Assembly (NCBI GenBank): GCA_020698575.1
Contig: CM036255.1
Coordinates: 33,503,911-33,567,910, forward strand
Source of the DNA: Bostrychus sinensis
Taxonomy: Eukaryota > Chordata > Actinopteri > Gobiiformes > Eleotridae
Direction of reading: 5' to 3'
Length of the DNA: 64,000 nt
Shown here: positions 1 to 10,620 of the stretch, one piece after another
Position numbering within the stretch: position 1 is the first letter of the stretch
How the letters are laid out: every line of letters begins with the position of its first letter
Translations under genes and position numbers: made by a program
Notes under the pieces: generated by a model
Told to the model about the DNA's origin: nothing
Database searches by the model: none
The model's input: the letters and a program-made list of their open reading frames with translations, nothing else

Positions 1-324
1 GTAGTAGCGCGTACTAATCCACTCATGTTATGTTATTTCTCTATATTCATTGATACTTTGCGTTACCAGCTGCATGAGCAAAATAACAGGCTTTGCTCTG
101 GCACCAATGTATCATTAAATGAAAGCTCAGACCTGACACTGTCCCAGTCTCTGTAAAGACAGAGAGCCCAGACCAGGATCTTCTATAGTCCAGGGATTTC
201 TTCCTTGACGCATTACTGACCTTTTCTTTTTGAGTTACCTTTGGTAATGAAGCCAACTGCCCCACAGACAGCTGATACACAGCTGTAAACCCCTTCTGTG
301 GAGCACACACTGGCACTGAGTGGA

Positions 325-444
325 GTTTAGTCCTGGTTTAGTCCTGGTTTAGTCCTGGTTTAGTCCTGGTTTAGTCCTGGTTTAGTCCTGGTTTAGTCCT
401 GGTTTAGTCCTGGTTTAGTCCTGGTTCAGACCTGGTTCAGTCCC
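325..444 (+). repeat. 11-bp minisatellite, locus 1 (unit GTTTAGTCCTG)
   Basis: About eleven head-to-tail copies of GTTTAGTCCTG. The last copies drift to GTTCAGACCTG and GTTCAGTCCCA. The same unit family recurs at five other places in the window. There is no coding potential. Confidence 0.95.
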
Positions 445-1460
445 AGTTTCTTCTATGGAACTCACATTTGTGCTAAGAGGAGTTTTGGAAGTTGGAGGAG
501 TTGAAGTTAGTTTTTTTCTAAAAGGGCCTTTTCACCGGAAACATTAGAAGAGCAACATAACCAAAGCTTGTGCCATTGCTCCTGTCTGCTCCTCCAAACT
601 GGGCCGACACTTACCCTCTGTATGGAATCATTTCGTTCTTAACTCCTGGTCTGATTCCTTGTCTGACTCCTGGGGCCTCAGTTATAAAAGGATGTGTAGG
701 ATCTTCACTGAGGGCCTACGCTGAGCGGCCAAAGCAGAAAAGAAACGTTTAAAACGTAACAAATGTTTTATTTGTTATGTTTTTTGGGATTTCCCTGTGC
801 AGTGATTGAAACACAGGAGTCATGCAGGACGCATCACAGTCTTCTGTTCACACACAGGTGTAATTCTTACTGTGCACGCTGTAGTGCACGTGGAGGTCTG
901 AGGGGAGGTGGTGTGAAGGGAGGAGGCAGAGCCGCGGTGCAGGTGAATGTCTGTGGAAAGACAAATATAACCTGTTCTTTCAGTCTCTTTTTGACTCTGC
1001 TTCATTAAAAGCACACAGCTCTGATAAGAACCTGTGTCTGTAGAAGGTGTTTCTGCTCAGGTCCATCATTATTTCATAAATCCAGTCACAGATCCATCAG
1101 GGATCATCTCTGCTGTTACTTCACACTGCAGACCATGACAGAGCCAGAGAGAATGAAATTATAAGAAATCAAATGCCTTCCCTCAGTTTTACTCACTACC
1201 TGCTTAAATGATGATCTCTGAATCAAATCCTTAGTTTTTCTGAGAGATAGAAGAGAAAGTGAACTGTATCAAACATGCACCAAACAAAAATTTGTCAAAC
1301 TTTGTCAAGCAGCTCGCTGTGAGGGTCGCCTTTGTGCCGTGTCTCCAAAATGTGCCCACACCAGGGTCAGAGCCAGGGATATGCAAGGTTTCACGCTTAG
1401 TTGGATTTTTATAGATCCCACGTTTGGCACAGAGAGCAGCGTACACAAGCTTTATAGACC
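445..1460. other. Upstream region of the receptor gene, no assigned exon
   Basis: No exon, promoter or RNA gene can be assigned with confidence. The stretch 640-680 carries degenerate copies of the 12-bp CTGGTCTGACTC motif that becomes a true array at 1461. The missing 5' exon of the receptor gene, with its ATG, should lie here or further upstream, but no ATG followed by a convincing donor in the right phase stands out. Confidence 0.4.
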
Positions 1461-1535
1461 CTGGTCTGACTCCTGGTCTGACTCCTGGTCTGACTCCTGG
1501 TCTGACTCCTGGTCTGACTCCTGGTCTCTCCTCAG
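1461..1535 (+). repeat. 12-bp tandem repeat merging into a splice acceptor
   Basis: Five exact copies of CTGGTCTGACTC are followed by CTGGTCTCTCCTCAG, whose final AG is the 3' splice site used by the first visible coding exon at 1536. The repeat is rich in C and T, so the array itself supplies the polypyrimidine tract. An in-frame TGA at 1515-1517 shows that the reading frame does not continue upstream as exon. Confidence 0.85.
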
Positions 1536-1941
1536 ATTTACCACAGCATCTTACTAAGGCACTTGTTGCTGTCCTGTTTGGCGCTCACCGTTCTGTCGGT
1601 GGCGAACCCGGAGCTGACCTTTAAAGACGTGGACCCTGTGAGTGGGAAGGCGGTGATCTGTGAGCAATGCCCCCCGGGGAAGTTCCTGCGACAGCGCTGC
1701 ACCTCCAGCAGCCCCAGCGTGTGTGAGGAGTGCCCCCCCGGCTCCTTCACCGAGCTCTGGAACTACATCGGCCGGTGCCTGAGGTGCGGCGTGTGCGGCA
1801 GGAACATGGTGGAGAAGAGCCAGTGCAGCGTGGACAGCGACTGCCAGTGCGAGTGCAAACCTGGCTACTACTTTAAGGAGCAGGCCGGGATGTGTGTGCG
1901 CCACACCGAGTGCGGGACGGGCTACGGCGTCAGAACCAGAG
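1536..1941 (+). CDS. tnfrsf6b: tnfrsf6b exon A: signal peptide end and first cysteine-rich domains
   Basis: The acceptor is CTCTCCTCAG and the donor is GAG|GTAAGAGG at 1942. The exon encodes the hydrophobic leader and roughly the first three cysteine-rich modules, ending ...GYGVRTR plus one base of a glycine codon. The leader must be completed by an upstream exon. Confidence 0.85.
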
Positions 1942-3988
1942 GTAAGAGGACCACCAAGAGCAGGGCATTATTATAGTGACCAGCAGTCTGTTATTGCTCC
2001 ACACACACACTTTTGGTTCCCAAAAAATACAAACTATGAATCTGTAAAGAGCCACAACCAATTTTAATGCACAAAAGTCACTGAGCCCATAACTAAACTA
2101 ACTAGATACAGCATGGACGCTCATTAATAACTGCAAACTAACAAAGAACAGTGTTAAATACTGCACTGATTATCTCACTCAGAGAACTAGATTTACGTCA
2201 TGTAACTATTTGTTGGTACTCATATGTGGCACTTCTGTTTGTGGAGTCTGTGTGGCCTATTGAGGCTAAAACAATTTATTGTAACAGTTTACTTTTAAGT
2301 CCACAGCATTTAACCGAAAACAGGGAGAAAGTTTTGTTTAAACTGATGATGAGATGGTGATCCAGGTTGTTTAATATTCGTCTACACACTTCTTTATAGA
2401 CTTCACATAACCAGACGTCAGATGCCCAAGAGCCACAAGAGCGGGGCTAAAAAGCCACATGCAGGTGGCAGATGTTTCCTCTAGAGCCACAGTTAGACTA
2501 AATTCAACTCTGGTTCTGTAAAGAGTGGGTCACATTAAAATGATCACAGCCAGACCAGCTGAGTACCTGCCCTGACCAACAGACCAGCGGGACAGGCAGG
2601 TCAGCAGGACGGGTCATCGCCTGAACACTGGGCTGGTGTTGTTGTGCACACACAGAGACGTAACTTAGATGTGTGGCATGTTTCCTTCCTGTCCATGTGA
2701 CAATAAAAGCTCAGACTTAGGCATCCACTTTCACAGCTGTGCTCTGGAGGCTGACACAGCACACTCTGCTCAGACACGTGGGTTTGTTTACATCTGAGCA
2801 GGCCCTCGCACTGTGCACCACTGCCCCTCACAGGACAAGCTCGTTACTGCACGCTCAAGGACTTCTGCTGCAAGAGAACTGCTCAGTAAGACCCAGACTG
2901 TTGTTGATAAACCTGAAGGCGAGACTGCGATAGCACTCGCTGTACTAAGACTCTGATGACAAAGACACATAGCTCACATTCCCATCACGTTTCAGACAGA
3001 GATGTTTTGTCTGGTCATAAAAACTGTCTCCTGAGTGTTTCTTTTTTTCTCGTCCGTTGCAGGAAACCCGAACCTGAACACGGTGTGCGCTCCCTGTTCG
3101 AACAGGACATTCTCAGACAAGGTCTCCTCTGAGTTAAGCTGCACCCCTCACACGGTCTGTGAGAACCAGGGGTTAAAGGTCGTGCTGAAGGGAAGCACCT
3201 GGCACAATACAGTGTGCTTCAGCTGCGAAGAGGCTAGGAACAAAGGTGAGAGCCTCATAAACAGTTTCAGTAAACCAAGAACACACTCAGACTCCTGCCT
3301 TTCCTCATGTGATCAACAACAACTGCAAAATACCAAATAATCAAACCATCATAACTGATTACTCATTTGTACGTGGAATCACACACAAGATATGTGCATA
3401 CTCACATTAAAACAATAATCAATAATCTCTAAATCTATATCATAATTTCTCCCTATTAGGTTTACACACACATGCATGCGCACACCCATGCAACCAAAAT
3501 GCACACACATGCAGCAAAAAACACTCACACTTTCTTCCTATCAGACCCATGCACAGCAAGGCCTGTGGTCAGTACACTCTTCCTGTTAGACCCCACATGT
3601 ACTGTGCATGTATTAATGTGCCAGTGGTTCATAAAACAAACAAAACGTCCTCTTGTTTCCAGATGCTGCAGATTACCTCAGAGATATCCTTCCCTCTTTC
3701 TTCTCTCACCACAACCTGGCTCTGCGCCGGCTGCGCCAGGTTGTGAGTAAACTGCCCAAAGCTGACGGGACGACCAGGGGACGGCACGGCCTTTCGGATC
3801 TGTACCAGTCAGAGCTCCTGGCTTTGTTGGAAGAGTGGATCAAGACCTCCTCGGCCGACCTCCTGAGGAAACTCCCCCTGGTCCTGACTGAGACCGGAGC
3901 GACCTACTCGGCCGAGCGGCTGGAGAACAAGCTGAAGCGGATCGAGTCCACGATGAGCCAGCTCTGTGGACCGGGGAACGAGATCTAG
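1536..3988 (+). CDS. tnfrsf6b: tnfrsf6b-like soluble TNF receptor (decoy receptor 3), 3 visible exons, 5' incomplete
   Basis: Coding parts are 1536-1941, 3063-3245 and 3663-3988. They total 915 nt, or 304 codons plus TAG. Both introns are GT-AG and phase 1, so the join stays in frame. The product starts with a leucine-rich signal-like stretch (LLLSCLALTVLSVA). Cysteine-rich TNFR domains follow (CEQCPPGKFLRQRC, CEECPPGSFTELWNYIGRC, CECKPGYYF, CAPCSNRTFS) with one NRT glycosylation site. The last exon encodes a helical, cysteine-poor tail (DYLRDILPSFFSHHNLALRR...). There is no transmembrane segment, so it should be secreted. FTELWNYIGRC resembles the equivalent segment of DcR3, and the length fits DcR3 (about 300 aa) rather than osteoprotegerin (about 400 aa with death domains). 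In mammals DcR3 binds FasL, LIGHT and TL1A; that role is inferred here. No in-frame ATG precedes residue M at 1806, so the start codon must come from an unseen upstream exon. Confidence 0.82.
1942..3062 (+). other. tnfrsf6b: tnfrsf6b intron A (phase 1)
   Basis: Bounded by GTAAGA and a TTTTTTTCTCGTCCGTTGCAG acceptor. The interior shows no recognisable mobile element or RNA gene. Confidence 0.8.
3063..3245 (+). CDS. tnfrsf6b: tnfrsf6b exon B: last cysteine-rich domain
   Basis: Encodes GNPNLNTVCAPCSNRTFSDK through CFSCEEARNK, a cysteine-rich module with an NRT glycosylation site. The donor is AAAG|GTGAGA. It enters and leaves in phase 1. Confidence 0.85.
3246..3662 (+). other. tnfrsf6b: tnfrsf6b intron B (phase 1)
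   Basis: Begins GTGAGA and ends TCTTGTTTCCAG. It holds a loose CA-rich stretch (ACACACATGCATGCGCACAC region, about 3463-3535) but nothing else recognisable. Confidence 0.8.
3663..3988 (+). CDS. tnfrsf6b: tnfrsf6b exon C: C-terminal helical tail and stop
   Basis: Encodes DAADYLRDILPSFFSHHNL to LCGPGNEI, then TAG at 3986-3988. It is leucine and charge rich, without cysteines until near the end. It corresponds to the C-terminal region that in DcR3 binds proteoglycans (family knowledge). The frame is confirmed by the phase-1 join with exon B. Confidence 0.85.
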
Positions 3989-4990
3989 ACTCAGGCCCGG
4001 GCACTGGTTTCAACGCTGCTGGAGAGCACTATTTTACATTTCTTTTGCACCTGGGGCCCAGAGTTTACTCCAACTCTAGGTGGCGCTGTATCAACATTCA
4101 CTCCTTGTCATTTTCATTGGTTTAAAAAGAGCAGCTCTCATTTCTTCATGTTGGTTTGTTAAATTATGTATTAAATGTAAAATGTATATTTTTATATACA
4201 CGTTTTGTCTGACATTAATCCAGCCACAAGACTACACTTCAGTGTAGTCTTTGTGCCAGTCCCAAGCCTGGGGAAATGGAGAGGGTCTGTGATTAAAACA
4301 GGCACAATGTAACATGCATTTCGAGATTTACATTTCTTTATAAAGACATGAAGTAAAAGTTTTATTGAAAAATCTACAAAATTAATCCAGACTTTTCTAA
4401 CCTGATCTTAGCAGAAAATGTGTTTATGTAACAGAATTCGTATTAAAATAAGTTAAATGATTTGAATAATGTATTTTGTTCATATGAGGGAAACCATTGC
4501 TGCTGTTCCAATGTTTACAATGTCATTTTGTTTTCTTGATATTTCTTTGAGCTGATTTGAAATGTAAATCTTGTTGGTTTCAGCTGAACTTTTGCCTTAC
4601 ATTCTTTCATTACTATATATGTTTGCATATGATAATTATCAGCATTATTGCTGTTATTATGATGGGCCCAAGGCAATACTGCTAATAAATGAACCTTTTT
4701 TTCTTGATGTTGGACCTCTTGAGCAATTTCTAATGGCTGTAGACACAGCAGGTTTAAAATTCTGCTTGCTTTGAACTGTTACTGATGCTCCTCATTGTTT
4801 TTTGTGTTTTTGTAGATAGTTAAGCACATTTCTTTGTGGCAAATACTGTAACCTGATGCACTTCACATCTACCTCTTTACCTGCGGAATTTCAACTGAAA
4901 TATTGCATTAATTTATTGTGTGACTGTTTTTTTTTATGTTGTGCGAGTGCAGCTTGTATGGCAATAAAAGGATCTATACAAAAAATACAT
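3989..4990 (+). other. tnfrsf6b: Probable 3' UTR of tnfrsf6b with AATAAA
   Basis: AT-rich sequence follows the stop codon. AATAAA at 4963-4968 lies downstream of a TTTTTTTTTATGTTGTGCG stretch, and there are weaker ATTAAA-type hexamers near 4165. The true cleavage site cannot be chosen from sequence alone. Confidence 0.5.
4074..4088 (+). promoter_or_regulatory. CTCF-like core motif in the 3' UTR
   Basis: CTCTAGGTGGCGCTG matches the CTCF core consensus CCASYAGRKGGCRS except at two 5' positions. It is a motif match only. Confidence 0.25.
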
Positions 4991-5069
4991 GGGATGCCTC
5001 CTGTGTCTTTAAGCCCCGCCCCCTGAGTCTTGGGTCTTCTGATTGGTCAGTCTGTTGTAATTCATGTAG

Positions 5070-5180
5070 ATTAAGTTGGACTTAACTGGCCTTAACAGTT
5101 TTGAGCTAATATCATTTTTCATTATGTGGAGTTCCCCAAGGCTCCATTCTGGCTCCCATCATCTTTTACACTTGAGGAAA
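5070..5180 (+). mobile_element. Small LINE reverse-transcriptase fragment
   Basis: Codons from 5125 read CGVPQGSILAPIIFY, the reverse-transcriptase block usually seen as GVPQGSILGP in L2/CR1-type LINEs, followed by a stop. Only this block is recognisable, so it is a short, dead relic. Confidence 0.7.
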
Positions 5181-7559
5181 AAAAGTTGTCCACCAGACTG
5201 GACAAAAACTTTTGTCTCTGAAATAAAGTTACTAAAATGTCAGTATTTAATTTGAATTCCAATGTATTTTTCAATGATCAAAATTCAAAATGTAAAAAAA
5301 AAAAAAAACACCTTTCAAACCTGTGATGCATATACAGTATTTTTGATTCCTCAAATTTGATAGGGCACATTCAGAGTCTAAAATGAGCCTAAAACATTTG
5401 TAAAAATTGAATGTGGCTTATTAATTTTGAGGACTCATATATAGCAACAAAAAAAACAGACATTTTTAAATTCAAAGTTGAAGTAAAGTGCTAGAAGTTG
5501 TAAGGCTTTTAAAACGCAGAATCTGATAAAACAAATTTGTTTCCATACAAAAAGTGCAAAATTGTTCCACTAGAGACTAAAAATAACTTAAAATAACTTG
5601 CAATTGCAAAATATTTTTTTAAACCCTAACCCTAACCATTTTTTTTAGCTGATCAGTTGTACAAACAGGGCTTTAGTGATACATCTCACTATTTATAGTC
5701 TTATGTTTGACCGTTTTGTAAAAAAAAGGTTTAAATTCACATTTTGTAGTGAAAAGTGCAGAGGGCTTCCACTTTCCCGTGTGTCAGCGCACAGTAAGGC
5801 ATAATGAGCCTGATCAATGACAGTATAAACCTACAAATTAGTGACACTGGGGAGAGTTTTGACTCCACAGATGTGTTTTAGTCTTGCCAAGCTTTAAGTC
5901 ACTTTTTGTTTGATGACAATCGATTTCTTACTCGCGGAGATCCGATCAAAGTAATAAAGACGCGATCTGAAGCAGACGTTACTGCGGCGGCGCGAAGCCC
6001 TTCTCACAATATTTCAGCTCTGTTATTATAAAAGCAACATAAAACATTTGTCCAGACGTTCTGTATTTTTTTCTTTCTGGGGCTTGGCGCCCCCTGCTGT
6101 GGAGGACGTCCATGACGGTCTCTGACAGCTGTCAGTCCCAGGACCAGGCCTCGCTCCTTCAGGTCTCTGCCCACTTTTTGAGCAGTTTTTCAGTGTCTGG
6201 CAGTGGGCGGAGTCAGGCCTGGGCCAGGGGTGAGTTGCTCTTTAAGATTACAGCTTTCTAAAGGAATCTCTTTTTCAGTTTTTACCAAACTGAACATGAG
6301 ACCTTTGGTTTCATGAGCGTGGTCTGTTTTCGATGAATCTGACAAAGCCTGAAGATCCTGAACCACCTGAGGTCTGTTGCTGGAAGCTGGTTGAACAAAC
6401 TCAGAGCTGTGGAGTAACTTCTGGGTTGATAAAACCAAACAAATCCAAACTGAGTAACTCTGGGTTTATGTGTCGCTGTAAACTGGTTCTGAACTTTCTC
6501 TGTTAAATCAGAGTTAAACCCTCAACCTCTGATGACTGCAGCACTGATCAGATCCTGGCACAGCTCGGCCAAGTTCAGTCCCATAAAAAAAGACTAGAAA
6601 AACATTACAGTAGGTTTACAATAAAAATAAAACTTAGATATAAAAACTCCACCTGCTTCATGAGTTTAAGAAAAGCCTTTAGTCTATAAAAGTCAATAAT
6701 TAAAGAAAATAATTGTATTTAACTACAGAAACATACACATATTCTTTTACTGTGAAAAAACTTGAGTCCCAGAACAAAAGGTGAGGAGATGTGTCAGGTG
6801 TCACTGTGCTCACAGCTGATTGGTCCAGGTTGGTTTCTCAGTCTCTAAACCAGACCTGATCCTGCTCCAGACCCGGGTCCAGCTGTGTGGAGCCTGTTAC
6901 CATGACGACTAACACTGCTCTAAACCCAACCTCGTTCTGGAGACAGAAAACTCTGAGTTTCCTCAAAGTTAACCTAAAACTAAACCAGCTTCTAGCAATA
7001 GGTCTCTGGGAGGGCTTCCCAAAACCCGCCCCAGTACTGCAGACCATTACCAGTACAGACAAGAGACAATACAATAAAATACTTTGTGAACTCTCAAATT
7101 TCAAAAAAGGAAAGGGCAAAAACTGCAGCTGGACATTAGATAACAGGAAGTAACAAGAAAAATGTTATGTTTTTAAAAAGAATCAGAAATGTTTAGAGTT
7201 TATTCACTTTAATATTTTGATTGAGAGCATCAGCGTTTGGAAAATTTACTTCAAGAGCTATTTATTTCTCAGACTGGCTTAGTTTGACATGAATCAGACA
7301 ACACTGTGCCCGCTCTGTGCTGTATTAGATAAGCAGTAAAATCCCACTGGGCCAAAGAGCTTCATTCAAGTGTATTAAAAACGTTTCTTATTGTTGTACC
7401 CCGAGGCTCAGTGTTTGCTAGAGTTAATAGGTTTACGAAGCCTATATTTACAGCCAGAACGTTCTCTTTTATTACAGATACTCCAGGGTGAAGCGTGCCG
7501 AGTAAACGCAGCTGTTCCAACACGTTTGTGTACAGAGGTATTTGTTCTCATTGGCCTTT
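5181..7559. other. AT-rich intergenic stretch, no gene seen
   Basis: Contains poly(A) at about 5294-5308, two and a half copies of a telomere-like AACCCT motif at 5622-5637, a CG-richer patch near 5930-6000 and a CTCF-like core at 6086. The short open frames on both strands have no recognisable protein features. Confidence 0.5.
6086..6102 (-). promoter_or_regulatory. CTCF-like core motif
   Basis: On the minus strand this reads CCACAGCAGGGGGCGCC, one mismatch from the CTCF core consensus over 14 positions. Motif evidence only. Confidence 0.35.
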
Positions 7560-7746
7560 GACACAGTTTGAGATGTTGACATTATTTATCTCATTATTTA
7601 TCTATTTGTATTTATTACCTTTTATGCTTTTATGGATTTGTATATATATTTTTAAGTTTGATTTTATATTTTATCTTGTGCAGCACTTTGGTCGACTTAG
7701 TTGTTTGTAAAGTGCTTTATAAATAAAGTTGCAGTTGCAGTTGCAG
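7560..7746 (+). mobile_element. LINE 3' end with short-repeat tail
   Basis: AT-rich 3'-UTR-like sequence runs into GTAAAGTGCTTTATAAATAAA and then GTTGCA repeats. This terminus is typical of fish L2-type LINEs and the SINEs that share their tails. No coding part is left. Confidence 0.55.
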
Positions 7747-8061
7747 GTAAATTCAGACTGACGCTGATAAACCTGTTGTACTGAGCTCGTAATGTGACGT
7801 AACTAAACATCCGTCGTGGAAAAACAGTGATGTAAGAATACATTCACCGCATGTGATGGAAAACAAAACAAAACACCGTGACGTTTGTAGGTCAGAGTCC
7901 AGTGGGTCACACGATCATTTCTTCAAAGGAAAATGACTGTAGCTGCAGAGGATTAGGTTACTGATAAAGCAGGGATAAGTAAACAAAGTTCCTGCTCTGT
8001 GTTGCAGCTGACCTTTGCCTCTCATTCTGTTCATTTCTGTGTGAACAAAATTTAGAGACTC

Positions 8062-8232
8062 AGTGGTTCTCAAACTGTGGTACAGGTCTCACTAGTGGTA
8101 CGTGGGCTTCTTCTGGTGGCACTCCTGAGTCTTTTACTCTTCACCTTTAGAGCCAGTTTTATTCCTGTCTGAGTCTTGCTTTCGCTGGAGCTATAGGCTT
8201 AGTTTAGACCTTTGTCAAGGCTTGAATTTGTC
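8062..8232 (+). mobile_element. hAT-type left end (truncated)
   Basis: CAGTGGTTCTCAAACTGTGG begins the segment. This is the usual terminal sequence of a fish hAT group. The segment runs directly into the 11-bp minisatellite and no matching right end is visible downstream. Confidence 0.5.
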
Positions 8233-10620
8233 TTGGTTTAATCCTGGTTTAGACCTGGTTTAGACCTGGTTTAGTCCTGGTTTAGACCTGGTTTAGTTCT
8301 GGTTTAGACCTGGTTTAGACCTGGTTTAGTTCTGGTTTAGACCTGGTTTAGACCTGGTTTAGACCTGGTTTAGTTCTGGTTTAGACCTGGTTTAGACCTG
8401 GTTTAGACCTGGTTTAGCCCTGGTTTAGTCCTGGTTTAGCCCTGGTTTAGACCTGGTTTAGACCTGGTTTAGCCCTGGTTTAGTCCTGGTTTAGACCTGG
8501 TTTAGCTCTGGTTTAGTCCTGGTTTAGCCCTGGTTTAGACCTGGTTTAGCCCTGGTTTAGTACTGGTTTAGACCTGGTTTAGTCCTGGTTTAGCCCTGGT
8601 TTAGTCCTGGTTTAGCCCTGGTTTAGTCCAGGTTTAGTCCTGGTTTAGCCCTGGTTTAGTCCTGGTTTAGACCTGGTTTAGTCCTGGTTTAGACCTGGTT
8701 TAGCCCTGGTTTAGTCCTGGTTTAGTCCTGGTTTAGACCTGGTTTAGACCTGGTTTAGACCTGGTTTAGTCCTGGTTTAGACCTGGTTTAGCCCTGGTTT
8801 AGTCCTGGTTTAGTCCTGGTTTAGACCTGGTTTAGCCCTGGTTTAGTCCTGGTTTAGTCCTGGTTTAGACCTGGTTTAGCCCTGGTTTAGTCCTGGTCTA
8901 GACCTGGTTTAGTCCTGGTTTAGACCTGGTTTAGCCCTGGTTTAGTCCTGGTCTAGACCTGGTTTAGTCCTGGTTTAGACCTGGTTTAGTCCTGGTCTAG
9001 ACCTGGTTTAGTCCTGGTTTAGACCTGGTTTAGCCCTGGTTTAGTCCTGGTCTAGACCTGGTTTAGTCCTGGTTTAGACCTGGTTTAGACCTGGTTTAGA
9101 CCTGGTTTAGACCTGGTTTAGTTCTGGTTTAGACCTGGTTTAGACCTGGTTTAGACCTGGTTTAGCCCTGGTTTAGTCCTGGTTTAGCCCTGGTTTAGAC
9201 CTGGTTTAGACCTGGTTTAGCCCTGGTTTAGTCCTGGTTTAGCCCTGGTTTAGACCTGGTTTAGCCCTGGTTTAGTACTGGTTTAGACCTGGTTTAGTCC
9301 TGGTTTAGTCCTGGTTTAGCCCTGGTTTAGTCCAGGTTTAGTCCTGGTTTAGCCCTGGTTTAGTCCTGGTTTAGACCTGGTTTAGTCCTGGTTTAGACCT
9401 GGTTTAGACCTGGTTTAGACCTGGTTTAGTCCTGGTTTAGTCCTGGTCTAGACCTGGTTTAGTCCTGGTTTAGACCTGGTTTAGACCTGGTTTAGACCTG
9501 GTTTAGTCCTGGTTTAGACCTGGTTTAGACCTGGTTTAGTCCTGGTTTAGTCCTGGTTTAGACCTGGTTTAGACCTGGTTTAGACCTGGTTTAGTCCTGG
9601 TTTAGTCCTGGTTTAGTCCTGGTCTAGACCTGGTTTAGTCCTGGTTTAGACCTGGTTTAGACCTGGTTTAGACCTGGTTTAGACCTGGTTTAGTCCTGGT
9701 TTAGACCTGGTTTAGACCTGGTTTAGTCCTGGTTTAGTCCTGGTCTAGACCTGGTTTAGACCTGGTTTAGACCTGGTTTAGACCTGGTTTAGTCCTGGTT
9801 TAGTCCTGGTCTAGACCTGGTTTAGACCTGGTTTAGACCTGGTTTAGTCCTGGTTTAGACCTGGTTTAGACCTGGTTTAGTCCTGGTTTAGTCCTGGTCT
9901 AGACCTGGTTTAGACCTGGTTTAGACCTGGTTTAGTCCTGGTTTAGTCCTGGTCTAGACCTGGTTTAGACCTGGTTTAGACCTGGTTTAGACCTGGTTTA
10001 GTCCTGGTTTAGTCCTGGTCTAGACCTGGTTTAGACCTGGTTTAGACCTGGTTTAGTCCTGGTTTAGACCTGGTTTAGTCCTGGTTTAGACCTGGTTTAG
10101 ACCTGGTTTAGTCCTGGTTTAGACCTGGTTTAGACCTGGTTTAGTCCTGGTTTAGTCCTGGTCTAGACCTGGTTTAGACCTGGTTTAGACCTGGTTTAGT
10201 CCTGGTTTAGTCCTGGTCTAGACCTGGTTTAGACCTGGTTTAGACCTGGTTTAGTCCTGGTTTAGTCCTGGTTTAGTCCTGGTTTAGACCTGGTTTAGTC
10301 CTGGTTTAGTCCTGGTCTAGACCTGGTTTAGACCTGGTTTAGTCCTGGTTTAGACCTGGTTTAGACCTGGTTTAGACCTGGTTTAGACCTGGTTTAGTCC
10401 TGGTTTAGTCCTGGTCTAGACCTGGTTTAGACCTGGTTTAGACCTGGTTTAGTCCTGGTCTAGACCTGGTTTAGACCTGGTTTAGACCTGGTTTAGTCCT
10501 GGTTTAGTCCTGGTTTAGACCTGGTTTAGTCCTGGTTTAGACCTGGTTTAGACCTGGTTTAGTCCTGGTTTAGACCTGGTTTAGTCCTGGTTTAGTCCTG
10601 GTTTAGACCTGGTCTAGACC
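8233..10620 (+). repeat. 11-bp minisatellite, locus 2 (about 217 copies)
   Basis: Uninterrupted 11-bp units, mainly GTTTAGACCTG and GTTTAGTCCTG, with minor GTTTAGCCCTG, GTTCTGGTTTA-phase and GTCTAGACCTG variants. Variant order repeats in blocks (for example Tcc-Tcc-CTAG-A-A-A between 9700 and 10300). That indicates recent multi-unit duplication inside the array. Confidence 0.97.

Noticed and set aside
763..1008. Hydrophobic start (MFYLLCFLGFPCAV) as the missing signal-peptide exon
   Set aside because: No donor site in a phase compatible with exon A follows the hydrophobic stretch, so the link is not supported.
1536..3988. Osteoprotegerin (tnfrsf11b) as identity of the receptor
   Set aside because: The C-terminal part is too short and lacks the paired death-domain region. 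The FTELWNYIGRC segment and total length fit DcR3 better.
5010..5060. Promoter with GC box and inverted CCAAT box
   Set aside because: GCCCCGCCCCC and GATTGG occur close together, but no gene or exon follows in either direction.
5622..5637. Interstitial telomere repeat
   Set aside because: Only about two and a half copies of AACCCT, too few to separate from chance.
8233..10620. CRISPR-like array
   Set aside because: Units are contiguous 11-mers without spacers, in a vertebrate genome.
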